64,000 bases of DNA, taken from contig RHLH01000001.1 in NCBI GenBank assembly GCA_003712165.1, forward strand, positions 930,001 to 994,000, written 5' to 3'. How positions within the stretch are numbered: the stretch's first letter is position 1; each line of letters begins with the position of its first letter. Shown here piece after piece: positions 19,642 through 28,820 of this stretch. Source of the stretch: Phycisphaera sp. (GTDB lineage: Bacteria; Planctomycetota; Phycisphaerae; Phycisphaerales; UBA1924). The position numbers and the translations under genes were made by a program. A model generated the notes under the pieces. That model did not search any database. It was not told the origin of the DNA and saw only the letters and a program-made list of their open reading frames with translations.

Positions 19642-22005
19642 ATGACACACGCATCCGATCGTAGCACCGACCCCGTCTGCGGCATGATGGTCGAGCCCGG
19701 CAACGAGGCCGACTGCATCGAGCACGACGGAACTGTGTACCTCTTCTGCTCAAAGGGCTGCGCTGATAAGTTCCGCTTGGACCCGGCTCGCTATGCGAAA
19801 ACTCAGAAGAAGCAGACTGCCAGCTCCGATCACTCGTGCGGTAGCCGGCACGCTGGGATGCAAGCAACTGTCAAGCGAACGAGACTGAAGGACGCGATCT
19901 ACACCTGCCCGATGCACCCCGAAATCCGTCAGGTCGGACCCGGCGACTGCCCTAAGTGCGGCATGGCGCTCGAACCCCTTGACGTAACAGCCGAGCAGGA
20001 CGACTCCGAACTCCGCGACGTGACCCGCCGATTCTGGATCGCGACCGCCTTCACCGCGCCGCTGCTCATTTATGTGATGAGCAACATGCTTCTGGGGCAC
20101 CCGTTCGAGTCGTGGATCATCCCCGTTGCGAGTCAGTGGGGAGAGCTGCTGCTTGCGACCCCGGTGGTCCTTGGGTGCGCGTGGCCGTTCTTCATACGCG
20201 GTGTGCGTTCGATCCGAGCCTTGCGGCCGAACATGTGGACGCTGATTTCGATTGGAGTATCGCTTGCTTACGTCTTCAGCGTGATCGCGACCGTTGCACC
20301 CGGCTTGTTTCCCGAAGCCCTGCGGGGAGATGATGGTCGTGTCGGCGTCTACTTCGAGGCTGCGGCGGTCATCGTTGCGCTCGTGCTGCTCGGTCAGGTC
20401 ATGGAACTCCGCGCTCGCCACCAGACGGGCGGTGCCATCCGCGAGCTCCTCCAACTCGCACCACCCACCGCGCGCCGGATTTCCGAGGATGGGAGTGAAG
20501 AAGACGTGCCTGTCGAGGAACTCCATCCGGATGACCACGTCCGTGTCCGCCCAGGCGACAAGATCCCCATCGACGGTGGCGTCGTGAAAGGACGCAGCAC
20601 CGTTGACGAGTCCATGCTCACCGGCGAGCCGGTCCCTGTGGAAAAGAGCGAAGGCGATGACGTAACTGGTGGCACGGTCAACAAGACCGGATCGTTTGTC
20701 ATGCGGGTCAGTCGAACCGGGTCGGAAACGACACTTGCTCAGATTGTGCAGATGGTTGCCGATGCCCAGCGCTCGCGGGCGCCCATCCAAAGCATCGCCG
20801 ATGCCGTGGCGGCGTGGTTTGTGCCAGCTGTCGTGCTCGTGGCCATCGTTGCGTTTGTGGCGTGGAGTCTTGTCGGGCCATCGCCCGCGTTCAGCTACGC
20901 GCTCATTGCCGCGGTCTCCGTCCTTATCATCGCCTGTCCCTGCGCGCTCGGGCTCGCAACACCCATGTCGATCATGGTCGCCGCGGGCCAGGGGGCCAAG
21001 CAAGGCGTGCTCATCAAGAACGCCGCCGCGTTGGAAAAATTCGAGAAGATCGACACAATCGTCGTGGACAAGACCGGAACGCTCACGGAGGGCAGACCCA
21101 AGCTTGCCACTGTAGAGGTACAGGGGGGATTCGACGAGCCACGATCGCTCGCACTCTTGGCGGCGGCGGAGCGAGGATCGGAGCATCCGCTCGCGGAAGC
21201 CATTGTGACCGGTCTCGAAGACCGCACTGACGAACGCTTCGAAGCAACCGAGTTCGAAAGCGTCACCGGCAAGGGCATCATTGCCACTGTTGATGGCGCG
21301 CGCGTCGCCATCGGCTCGCCTGCCCTCATGCATGACGAGGATGTCGATGTTTGGGCATTGATCGATCGGGCGGACGAGCAGCGCCGCAATGGCGGTACCG
21401 CGATGTTCGCAGCCATCGACGGGACGCTCGCTGCGCTACTCGCGGTTGCCGACCCGCTAAAGGACACCACCAAACGGGTTATCGACGAACTGCATCAGGG
21501 CGGCCTCACCATCGTCATGCTGACTGGGGACAACAAGACCACCGCCGAGGCAATCGCCAACCAGCTCGGCATCGACCGCGTCGAAGCAGAGGTTCTTCCC
21601 AAGCAGAAAGCCGAGGTCATCCGTAAGCTCCAAAATGAGGGGCACAAGGTTGCGATGGCGGGCGACGGCGTCAACGATGCCCCCGCCCTCGCCCAGGCTG
21701 ATGTCGGCGTCGCGATGGGCACCGGGGCTGGCGTCGCCATCGAAAGCGCCGGCATCACGCTCGTCGGTGGCGATCTCAAGGGGCTCGTCCGCGCCCGTGA
21801 GCTGAGCCGGGCGACCATGCGGAACATCCACCAGAACCTGTTCTTCGCGTTCGCCTACAACACCGCTGGTGTCCCGATCGCTGCGGGAGTGCTGTACCCC
21901 TTCTTCGGTGTAATGCTGAACCCGATGATCGCGGCGGCCGCGATGAGCTTCAGCTCCGTCTCGGTGATCGCAAACGCTCTCAGGTTACGGCTCACCGCAA
22001 AGTAG
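19642..22005 (+). CDS. copA: Copper-exporting P1B-type ATPase
   Basis: This 787-residue P-type ATPase has an N-terminal YHS domain ([12 protein letters not shown] ... [10 protein letters not shown]) and a heavy-metal-binding motif ([20 protein letters not shown]) in place of the usual HMA domains. The core carries TGEPVPVEK, the [10 protein letters not shown] intramembrane copper site, the DKTGTLTEG phosphorylation site and [16 protein letters not shown]. The final TM has MSFSSVSV, typical of Cu(I) ATPases. It moves Cu(I) out of the cytoplasm, where the CusCBA-like pump and the Cys-rich proteins can take over. Last gene of the copper operon. Confidence 0.95.
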   Translation: MTHASDRSTDPVCGMMVEPGNEADCIEHDGTVYLFCSKGCADKFRLDPARYAKTQKKQTASSDHSCGSRHAGMQATVKRTRLKDAIYTCPMHPEIRQVGPGDCPKCGMALEPLDVTAEQDDSELRDVTRRFWIATAFTAPLLIYVMSNMLLGHPFESWIIPVASQWGELLLATPVVLGCAWPFFIRGVRSIRALRPNMWTLISIGVSLAYVFSVIATVAPGLFPEALRGDDGRVGVYFEAAAVIVALVLLGQVMELRARHQTGGAIRELLQLAPPTARRISEDGSEEDVPVEELHPDDHVRVRPGDKIPIDGGVVKGRSTVDESMLTGEPVPVEKSEGDDVTGGTVNKTGSFVMRVSRTGSETTLAQIVQMVADAQRSRAPIQSIADAVAAWFVPAVVLVAIVAFVAWSLVGPSPAFSYALIAAVSVLIIACPCALGLATPMSIMVAAGQGAKQGVLIKNAAALEKFEKIDTIVVDKTGTLTEGRPKLATVEVQGGFDEPRSLALLAAAERGSEHPLAEAIVTGLEDRTDERFEATEFESVTGKGIIATVDGARVAIGSPALMHDEDVDVWALIDRADEQRRNGGTAMFAAIDGTLAALLAVADPLKDTTKRVIDELHQGGLTIVMLTGDNKTTAEAIANQLGIDRVEAEVLPKQKAEVIRKLQNEGHKVAMAGDGVNDAPALAQADVGVAMGTGAGVAIESAGITLVGGDLKGLVRARELSRATMRNIHQNLFFAFAYNTAGVPIAAGVLYPFFGVMLNPMIAAAAMSFSSVSVIANALRLRLTAK

Positions 22006-22115
22006 ACCGCTGATGTCCCGGCGCCAGACACTTCGCAAAGGTCGCGATGGCCCCGACGGGGACACTTTGGGGACATCGAGTAGACGCACTTGTCGCCCTG
22101 GATCGCAACTCCCCC

Positions 22116-22146
22116 AAAAACAAGGCTCTGCGAATGCAGAACCTTG
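22116..22146 (-). terminator. Intrinsic terminator on the minus strand
   Basis: On the minus strand an 11-nt arm CAAGGTTCTGC pairs with GCAGAGCCTTG around a 4-nt ATTC loop, with one mismatch, and is followed directly by TTTTT. No minus-strand gene precedes it now; 8 nt upstream lies a sequence resembling the 3' end of a tRNA (22155-22169). Confidence 0.6.
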
Positions 22147-22273
22147 TCAAGCGGTGGGCGATCCCAGATATGTCAAACAGTCTCTCGCGCCGCCATCTGG
22201 TGGCGTTTCTCATCGCCCGGTAGTGGGGTCATCTAGCAATCGGTTTTGGTGCCCTCCAATCTGCCCTCACTGG

Positions 22274-22295
22274 GGTGGGCAAGGAGTTTGTGCGC
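22274..22295 (+). repeat. Left terminal inverted repeat of the insertion sequence
   Basis: Reads GGTGGGCAAGGAGTTTGTGC plus GC and is the inverse of 23623-23644 with a single mismatch. It lies 17 bp upstream of the transposase ATG. Confidence 0.85.
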
Positions 22296-22312
22296 CTCCC
22301 AGATGATGTCCG

Positions 22313-23618
22313 ATGTGTCCGGCTTTCGAGGGTGCGTGCACTTCTAAACTGCTTGAATTGCAGCGGTTTATGAGTGTCCGCCTGTGCAGGGCCGGACATT
22401 GCCACGGGGGTGTTAAATTGGGCAAAGATCGATCCGTATGGGAGGTGGCCGAGGGTATCGCTACTACCTTTATGTGCGCTGCCGTGACAGCCAGGGCCAG
22501 GATGTTGGAGCACGCCTCGCCACTGATTCGCCTGCTTGGGTACCGGGATGCAATGCACCACGACGCCTGCTTGCTCGAGCGGGAGCTGGCCGTTTTCAGA
22601 TCCCAGCGTGAGCGAAAGCCAGCGCACCAGCGGTCGCACTACTCGCCCTCGGAGCGAGCCCAGATCCTTCAGGTCGTGAAGCTCCGGGGATGGTCTGCCA
22701 AGGAAGCCGGGGCACGCTTCGTCGTGCATCCGAACACGATCCGCAACTGGCAGAAGGCTGTTCATGACAAACTGAAAGCCGAGCAGCTGCTCGGAGGGCC
22801 GCCGTGGAATCGGTTGCACGTCGGTGTCCGCAGGCTCATCCACGAGATCAGAGAAGCGTTCCCTGAGCCCGAGTTCGGGACGAGGACGATCGCGAGGCAC
22901 ATCATCGATCAGGCGAATGCTTCAGGAGGGCCCGCCTAGCCCGGCGAAACAACACGCACCAGTTCGTGTGACAAAGGCGCCGGCACATGTCCGCCACCCG
23001 GCGAAGCCGAACCAAGTGTGGCATCTGGACATGACCGAGATCGGGGTACTCTGGAAGCGGATTGAGATCGCTGCAATTGTCGACGGCTTTAGCAGGAAGA
23101 TCATTGCGATGAAGGCGTTTGGGTGTAGACCCACATCTAAGGATCTGGCGGAGTTGGTCGAATCGTCGATCGAGAGCGGTGGGGCATCGCCCAGCTTTCT
23201 GGTGACGGATCACGGCAGCCAGTTTCGGTCTGGATTCCGTGCGAGCATCGAGTCGCTTGGTATGACGCACGTCCGCTGCCAGGTCCGGACTTGGCAACTC
23301 AACGCCAAGGTCGAGCGGGTGTTCAAGGATTTGAAGATGTGGGTACGTCGATCGGCGATGCCAATTGGCGTGAAAGCGATTCAACGCCGCATCGATACAT
23401 ATGCGAAATGGCACAACCGGTACCGGCCACATTCAGCCCATGGTACATTGACACCAGATGAAGCGGAGCAATGTGTTCATAGACCCGAAACTGTCACTTA
23501 TAGACAGAAAGGAGAAATTGAGCCCAGAATCAAGATGCGCAGGCGGTGCGTACGAGGAGACCCGAGGCTGGCCTACCCAGTCATCCGGGTCTCGGAAGGC
23601 CGCCTTGATGCCGCCTAA
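22313..23618 (+). pseudogene. Transposase, HTH and DDE halves in different frames
   Basis: The first frame (22313-22939) encodes a helix-turn-helix region (YSPSERAQILQVVKLRGWSA, VHPNTIRNWQ). The second (open to 23618) encodes an rve integrase core with catalytic residues visible in WHLDMTEIG, LVTDHGSQF and NAKVERVFKDLK. The frames overlap, and continuity of homology requires a +1 shift at about 22920 (or -2). IS3-type elements use -1 slippage, and no slippery run is seen here, so an inactivating frameshift is more likely than programmed frameshifting, though the latter is not excluded. Confidence 0.7.
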
Positions 23619-23622
23619 GGCA

Positions 23623-23644
23623 GCGCACAAACTCCTGGCCCACC
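23623..23644 (-). repeat. Right terminal inverted repeat of the insertion sequence
   Basis: Reads GCGCACAAACTCCTGGCCCA plus CC, the reverse complement of 22274-22295 with one mismatch. It begins 4 bp after the transposase stop codon. Confidence 0.85.
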
Positions 23645-23922
23645 TGTATGGAGGTGCTTAAAGCGAATGTGGGCTGCGTGGAGCGGTGACATCTGAGCAA
23701 AGCGAGTAGGAAACGGTGAGAACGCCGTGCCTGCTGTTCTTCTCGGAACACCCTCTGCTCGTCCGCTACTGGCAGTCAAGGTGATTCTAGCTGAAGCAGA
23801 TGAAGTCATCGAGATAGTTGCCTTGGATCGCGCGAATCGCTTGTCGAAATCGTTCATAACAGGAATGCCGAGTGGCACGCGTTTGGGATTGCAGACGCAA
23901 TCTCGTGGCACATTGAACCCAT

Positions 23923-25011
23923 TCAGAACCCATGAATCTTAGCTTCATGTTGAATGCGAGCGCCGGTGATCCGGTATTCATCGTATTCAACTTCGATGAC
24001 GCGTCGATCTGAATCCAGGAGAACTCGCGTTACTCCCCGGACATGCTCGAGTGCTTTGATAAGCTTCTGGGCGCCGGGTGTCAGATCGCCGTTGGTGCTG
24101 AAGAGATTTGGGTTATCCAGGGTCTTGCTTTTCAGTGTCTGTGTTCTCTCGAGCGATGTCGGGACGAGGGCGCTAAACGCGGCAAACACCCGTTGAGCGA
24201 TGCCGAAGATCATTTGCTCGCCGGCCTTAAGGAACATCCCGACAAGAAGAGACATCAGAGGTAGCCAGACCAGCAGGCTGCGGGCGTCCTCTTGTGCGTC
24301 AACATTAATCGTGATAATAAAGAGAAACAGGACAAGATTGAAGACCACTGCTTCACCCATCCGGAACCAGAGGCCTGCCCAGAACAGGTTGGGATCAAAC
24401 TGTTCGCGTGATTGAGCGTTCATCTTCTTCCAGAGCGAGTTCGCTAAGTAGAACAATGCTCCAAGGATCGCTACCATCGAAGAGGTGAGAAACAGCACGG
24501 CCGTGAACCGGCTTTCGGCAAGATTCGTTCCAAACAGCGAGTTATACGCCCCGTAGGACGATGAGGCTGACTGTTCGACAATAGTGAGTTCCACTGCCCT
24601 AGCATTAAACGAATCGCCCGAGAGTGAACCACCGATAGCCGTTGGTGGGGACGCGGCAATGCGGCCTGATGCCAAGGAAAGGGCTGTAATCAACACGGTG
24701 CAGAATATTGCATCAAGAACAAACGCAAATCCGATCCCCACCAGATGCCTGCCAAAGAGCTCGGTGCTTGCCACCGTTGTCCCGACGGCAGGCGTACGGT
24801 CGAGGTTGCCGGTCAACCGGAGGCAGAACACGATGCCAATGACGAGCAGGGCGGACGCGCAAACTCCGAGCCAGAGCGCCGTTGCATTATCGAAGAATGG
24901 ATCAATCCCCAGCCAAGCTGGCACCGCCCAGAACCCGAGGGCCAAGCTACCCAGTAGTGTGAAGAAGCCCAGCGATACACCCGCGATCGTTGCACGACCC
25001 AGTGTTGTCAT
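23923..25011 (-). CDS. Multi-pass membrane protein with small C-terminal soluble domain
   Basis: No family recognised. The 362-residue protein has about six hydrophobic helices (first GVSLGFFTLLGSLALGFWAV, last VWLPLMSLLVGMF). The last ~65 residues (TPGAQKLIKALEHVRGVTRV, then a beta-rich tail) read like a ferredoxin-like alpha/beta fold. It follows the secreted MBL-fold gene by only 20 bp on the same strand, so the two are probably one transcription unit. Between this gene and the insertion sequence (23645-23922) I see no supported gene. Confidence 0.65.
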   Translation of the reverse strand: MTTLGRATIAGVSLGFFTLLGSLALGFWAVPAWLGIDPFFDNATALWLGVCASALLVIGIVFCLRLTGNLDRTPAVGTTVASTELFGRHLVGIGFAFVLDAIFCTVLITALSLASGRIAASPPTAIGGSLSGDSFNARAVELTIVEQSASSSYGAYNSLFGTNLAESRFTAVLFLTSSMVAILGALFYLANSLWKKMNAQSREQFDPNLFWAGLWFRMGEAVVFNLVLFLFIITINVDAQEDARSLLVWLPLMSLLVGMFLKAGEQMIFGIAQRVFAAFSALVPTSLERTQTLKSKTLDNPNLFSTNGDLTPGAQKLIKALEHVRGVTRVLLDSDRRVIEVEYDEYRITGARIQHEAKIHGF

Positions 25012-25031
25012 TTCAGTGCCTCGCAGCTGAT

Positions 25032-26144
25032 TCAGAACCCTTGATGATTAACGGTGATCCGATAGTCCCGTGTGGGCGTTGCACGCACCCTGATAGTGCC
25101 GTCCCAGCCCGTCGCGTAGACACGTTTGCGCACAGTGTACTCGACGAAGTCACGCGAGCCGCGAGCAGCCATGGCAATGGTTCGGCGGCTTCGGTATCCG
25201 GGGATCTCTTCTTCGAGCAACTCGACAATCTCCGCCCTGGGATGGCCGTAACGGAATGTCGAGAAGGGCAGCACCGATCCGTCGGGCTGACGTCCGAACT
25301 CCCAATAGCCCATCGAGATGATCGCCGCGTGTGGTGTCATGGCCTCGAGGAACTCCCGTGTTGTCGCGTTGTGAGAGCCGTGATGGCCGACTTGGTGGAT
25401 GTCAATGTCGAGTGTGTCTGTCCCTTGGTAGTATTCAACCAATGTCTCGATGGATTGCTCTTGCAGATCCCCGCTAAACAGGAACGATGACTCTTCGAAG
25501 TCAACGCGGATCACGAGGCTGTGGTTGTTCTCATTTTCGAAGTCGCCAGAAGGCCAGCCTGGGTTCTCGTCGTAAGAGGCAGCGAGAATGCGGATCACAG
25601 GGTCGCAATCTCCACAGTTCAACGGGTCGATTGCTGCGTCCGTGAGTCCTCGCCGGTGCGGGAGCGTGGTGACTTCTGCGTCGGAAACATGCCGGATATT
25701 GATACCGAGTCGCCCAGCTTCGGCTTCCGCCATGATCCACCGTTGATCCGCTCCACCCGAGTGGGTCGCGTGCCCGTTGTCAATGATGTTGTGGATGGTA
25801 AACCGTTCGGCGATCTCGCGTAGAGCACGCGTGTGGTCTATGTGCGAGTGTGTGATAAACACCGTGTCGATCGTCTCATCAAGATCCGGGCGTCCGGCGA
25901 AGAAATGCTCCAATTGAGTGATCAGGCCGGCAGTCCGCTCATCAGACTGCGTGCCAGCGTCGATCAGAATCACACCGCAGGGGAACTCAAGGAGTGTGCA
26001 ATCCGCTTGACCCACATCGATAAAGTGGGCGTACATAGCCGGCTGCAATTGCAGCGGTAGTCCTGATGCAGGAACACCGGAATGGCTACATATGACGAGG
26101 AGCACAACCGCTGTACCGATGAAATGACGGAGTAGGCTGGGCAT
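25032..26144 (-). CDS. Secreted metallo-beta-lactamase-fold hydrolase, ComEC-like
   Basis: This 370-residue protein has a signal peptide (HFIGTAVVLLVICSHSG), then an MBL fold beginning HFIDVGQADCTLLEFP. The metal site HSHIDH is at about 99-104, followed by LLFSGD-like FLFSGDLQ and QVGHHGSHNATT, both typical of the ComEC/Rec2 branch. About 90 further residues after the fold (from FSTFRYGHPRAE) end in a beta-rich tail. Its location is outside the cytoplasm. The start at 26144 has AGGAG 8 bp upstream and is preferred over 26174. Possible substrates are extracellular nucleic acid or a phosphoester; this is family-level inference. Confidence 0.8.
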   Translation of the reverse strand: MPSLLRHFIGTAVVLLVICSHSGVPASGLPLQLQPAMYAHFIDVGQADCTLLEFPCGVILIDAGTQSDERTAGLITQLEHFFAGRPDLDETIDTVFITHSHIDHTRALREIAERFTIHNIIDNGHATHSGGADQRWIMAEAEAGRLGINIRHVSDAEVTTLPHRRGLTDAAIDPLNCGDCDPVIRILAASYDENPGWPSGDFENENNHSLVIRVDFEESSFLFSGDLQEQSIETLVEYYQGTDTLDIDIHQVGHHGSHNATTREFLEAMTPHAAIISMGYWEFGRQPDGSVLPFSTFRYGHPRAEIVELLEEEIPGYRSRRTIAMAARGSRDFVEYTVRKRVYATGWDGTIRVRATPTRDYRITVNHQGF

Positions 26145-26616
26145 TGCCGGACTCCTACGTAGAACAGAAAACACTCAGTGAATAAGGGCATGGTACCGAC
26201 TGTAGTTGGTTATTGCACGACGATGGTTGCATCTGTACCGGTCTCACTGGGTCCCGCGTTCTTTAGAGATGGATCGCTCGACATGCGATTGCCTCAATTC
26301 TGTGGAAAGTTTCGCCGCTGTTGTGGAGCCATACACGGATGCGCGAGCCGTGAGCTACATTGCATACCCAAAACGGTGGATATTCTTCACCTTATCGAGA
26401 AGAAGTAGTAGGTTAAAAATTGAATACCAATGACATTAGTGACCATGGGGTGTTATGGCACAGATTTGTGTTAATCGGTATGCACGGCCCTCTGCTACTT
26501 TCCATATTTGCTTTGGTGAAATATGCCCGATCATGGAATCATGTGAATAGTTTTCATTAGGCTACAGGGGAATAGGGTATATCGCCCTTTTCGTGCACTT
26601 GGCGGGGGAGGTCCTG
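26145..26616. other. Intergenic region without a supported gene
   Basis: About 470 bp between the divergent MBL and hydrolase genes, moderately AT-rich. Short open frames on both strands lack ribosome-binding sites and protein-like composition. It contains the first copy of a 16-bp direct repeat (26456-26471). Confidence 0.6.
26456..26471 (+). repeat. 16-bp direct repeat, copy 1
   Basis: TGGCACAGATTTGTGT, identical to 28670-28685. The core CACA-GATT-TGTG is a small inverted repeat. The two copies flank the serine hydrolase and the truncated tyrosine recombinase. Confidence 0.7.
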
Positions 26617-27945
26617 ATGGCGAGAAAACTCTCTAATCCCGTGATCGTGGTCCCCGGTATCACTGCGACATATCTTCGCGACGAATACGCACTTCCGCCC
26701 AAGACTGTGTGGAGCGTACTCACCAAACGGTATGAGCAAATCGCGATGCATCCCGACGAGCGCACTCTAGAAGCAAGTCAGCCCGCGAGGCTAGCACCGG
26801 GGCAGATCTTTGAGATCGCCTACAAGGAACTGATCGCCGAACTACGACACGGGCTCAGTGAGCGGCGAGATCAGCCTGTGCCGGTCTATCCCTTCGGGTA
26901 CGACTGGAGGCAGCCGCTGGCCTTCATCGAACTGCAGTTGGCAGCCTTCATCGAAGAAGTTATCGAACGCACCAAGCTGCTTCGGCACTACAACAGTGAC
27001 GAAGCGTTCAAGGCGGATCCAAGGGTGAACCTTGTCGGTCATTCCATGGGAGGGCTCATCATCGCGGGATGTCTCGCAACACTCGGCGGCGCAGCCAGGG
27101 TCGGAAAGGTCGCTACTCTCGCGACACCATTCCAAGGTTCTTACGAAGCGGTTATCAAGATCATCACCGGTACTTCCGATCTCGGTGCTACCCCTCCGAG
27201 TTCCCGCGAGCGCGAAGCGGCCAGGCTCACACCGGCACTATATCATCTGATGCCCTCGTTCCCCGGACACCTCAGGCCAACTGAGCAGTGGGATGGTCCG
27301 GAGACATTGTTCGATCCCGGAGCATGGCAGCCAAGTGTGGTGGACACCATCTCGGACTTAGTTAGAGAGCATGGTCTGAGTCGTCAAGCCCCGAAGGAGC
27401 AGGCGACCGAGATCTTCACCGATTTGCTCGGTCAAGCGAAGAGTCATCGTCGAAAGACGGATCGGCTCAAACTCGACAATGTTGGACTGACTTCACAGGA
27501 TTGGCTCTGCGTGGTGGGCCTTGATGCGACCACTCGGGTCCAGCTTGAGATTACCAAACGCAGAGGGGCTGCGGAGTTCGTGCTGAGCAGCAAGGACCGC
27601 AAGAACGAGTGGACCCGAGAACCCCAGGAAGGAAAGAATCCATCGCTCACCGGCGACGGCACGGTGCCTTTCCGAGGCGCCGTGCCGAAGTTTCTGGACG
27701 AGCACAACCTCGTGTGTGTCAGACCCGATGACTTCGGCTACTGGGAGATCGCCGACAACGTTCTGACACGGGTCGCGGGGTTCCACGGCATCCTGCCCAA
27801 TATGGACATGCTGCACCGGATGCTCATTCGCCACTTCACCGGCAAGCCAGGTAGGCACAAGAACACGTGGGGGTGGGCGGCACCCGGCGTAGATCCAGTG
27901 CAGTGGGATCCGCCTCTCAGTCTGGGAAAGGCAAAGAACAGCTAG
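26617..27945 (+). CDS. Alpha/beta hydrolase, LCAT/lipase-like
   Basis: This 442-residue cytoplasmic protein opens with PVIVVPGITATYL, the usual first strand of lecithin:cholesterol acyltransferase-like and esterase folds. YPFGYDWRQPL follows, with the nucleophile elbow in LVGHSMGGLIIAG and DGTVPFRGA near the C-terminus (region of the catalytic Asp), then a late GFHGILPN with a candidate His. No signal peptide. A GGGGGAGG site 5 bp upstream fixes the ATG at 26617 rather than the GTG at 26593. Its substrate is unknown; it sits alone between the 16-bp repeats with a recombinase remnant. Confidence 0.8.
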   Translation: MARKLSNPVIVVPGITATYLRDEYALPPKTVWSVLTKRYEQIAMHPDERTLEASQPARLAPGQIFEIAYKELIAELRHGLSERRDQPVPVYPFGYDWRQPLAFIELQLAAFIEEVIERTKLLRHYNSDEAFKADPRVNLVGHSMGGLIIAGCLATLGGAARVGKVATLATPFQGSYEAVIKIITGTSDLGATPPSSREREAARLTPALYHLMPSFPGHLRPTEQWDGPETLFDPGAWQPSVVDTISDLVREHGLSRQAPKEQATEIFTDLLGQAKSHRRKTDRLKLDNVGLTSQDWLCVVGLDATTRVQLEITKRRGAAEFVLSSKDRKNEWTREPQEGKNPSLTGDGTVPFRGAVPKFLDEHNLVCVRPDDFGYWEIADNVLTRVAGFHGILPNMDMLHRMLIRHFTGKPGRHKNTWGWAAPGVDPVQWDPPLSLGKAKNS

Positions 27946-27950
27946 TCTAG

Positions 27951-28571
27951 AGCAGGCCTGTATCTCGTCTGCCACGGGTTGTACCCAGCGAGCAACTGAG
28001 CAAACTGCTTGCGACACTGCATGAGGCTGCCACTGCATGCCATACATGTTCTTTGGCAGAAACCCTCGCTAAGCGGGATTATGCCATTATTCGGGTGCTC
28101 TCAGCAACGGGTATCCGGGTAGCCGAGCTCTGTGAGCTCTCGGTTGTAGACTACCTTGAGACAGAATCGGCACTCCGGGTATTCGGCAAGGGCAGCAGAG
28201 AACGGCTCGCGATGCTGACCATGGAAGAAGACAGAGAGTGCCTAATCGACTACCTCGCCGAGAGGTACAGGCTTGAGCCGAAGAGCGATCACCTATTCTT
28301 GAATGGTCGTGGAACGGCGTTATCCACAGAGGGGGTGCGCGGCGTGCTTCGGAAAGCAGCTGCGGCAGCGGATCTCCCGTGCCACGTCACACCGCACATG
28401 CTCAGACACACCGCAGCGACATGCCTGCTTGAGCATGGCGCAGATTTGCGCGTAGTCCAGACGTATCTGGGCCATGCTTCTGTGCGCTCGACAGAGCGGT
28501 ATACACATGTCTCCAATGCCCATCTGCGAAACGTACTGGAGCGGTGCCACCCGCTCCGGAATGCCGCATAG
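27951..28571 (+). pseudogene. N-terminally truncated tyrosine recombinase (XerC/integrase type)
   Basis: The catalytic domain is complete: Arg in ATGIRVAEL, Lys in FGKGSRER, His/Arg in HMLRHTAAT, His in YLGHASV and Tyr in STERYTHV. Homology-like sequence begins at about 27951 with RPVSRLPRVVPSEQLSKLL, which is the interdomain linker, and a TAG precedes it immediately. The N-terminal core-binding domain is therefore missing and was probably cut off when the hydrolase arrived. A short product from the TTG at 28053 is possible but would not be a normal integrase. Confidence 0.8.
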
Positions 28572-28669
28572 ATCAGAATACAGACTCTGGTCCAATCTGG
28601 ATGGTGGAATGGAGATGACGTGATCACAGCAGAGGTCCGCGAAGAGGCGGTTATATTGAGGCGGGAGAG

Positions 28670-28685
28670 TGGCACAGATTTGTGT
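28670..28685 (+). repeat. 16-bp direct repeat, copy 2
   Basis: Exact copy of 26456-26471, about 100 bp after the truncated recombinase and 135 bp before the OLD gene. Confidence 0.7.
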
Positions 28686-28689
28686 CATC

Positions 28690-28717
28690 TTGGTCTTTAG
28701 ACAATACGGGTTACAAT
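28690..28717 (+). promoter_or_regulatory. Candidate promoter of the OLD-family gene
   Basis: TTGGTC (28690-28695) and TACAAT (28712-28717) with a 16-bp spacer, in the AT-rich leader about 100 bp before the ATG at 28821. Weak -35, good -10. Confidence 0.3.
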
Positions 28718-28820
28718 AGCGGAGTCGAATAGGATTATGAAATAGGATGTTCTGTGAAGGCCTTTAGTCTATTGTTGATTAGTTGTAATTCAAAAATACG
28801 ACGTGATAGCGGAGTAATTG

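Larger units (their letters stand above)
22274..23644 (+). mobile_element. Insertion sequence with 22-bp inverted repeats and DDE transposase
   Basis: A 1371-bp element is bounded by a 22-bp terminal inverted repeat that matches at 21 of 22 positions, starting GGTGGGC and sharing GGAGTTTGTGCGC. Inside is an HTH plus rve/DDE transposase in two overlapping frames. No obvious target-site duplication is seen next to the repeats. The HTH-rve layout suggests the IS3/IS481 superfamily; the exact family is not assigned. Confidence 0.8.

Noticed and set aside
22047..22223. A 58-codon open frame after copA (ATG at 22047)
   Set aside because: No ribosome-binding site, no recognisable fold, and it runs through the minus-strand terminator and tRNA-like sequence.
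23646..23922. Short open frames on both strands between the insertion sequence and the membrane protein
   Set aside because: They overlap each other, lack ribosome-binding sites, and have no recognisable similarity or consistent codon use.
28436..28451. A near copy of the 16-bp repeat (TGGCGCAGATTTGCGC) inside the tyrosine recombinase
   Set aside because: It encodes the conserved GADLRV stretch of the catalytic domain, so the resemblance is explained by protein coding.
28572..28669. Open frame downstream of the truncated recombinase
   Set aside because: About 40 codons without start or similarity; not supportable as a gene.
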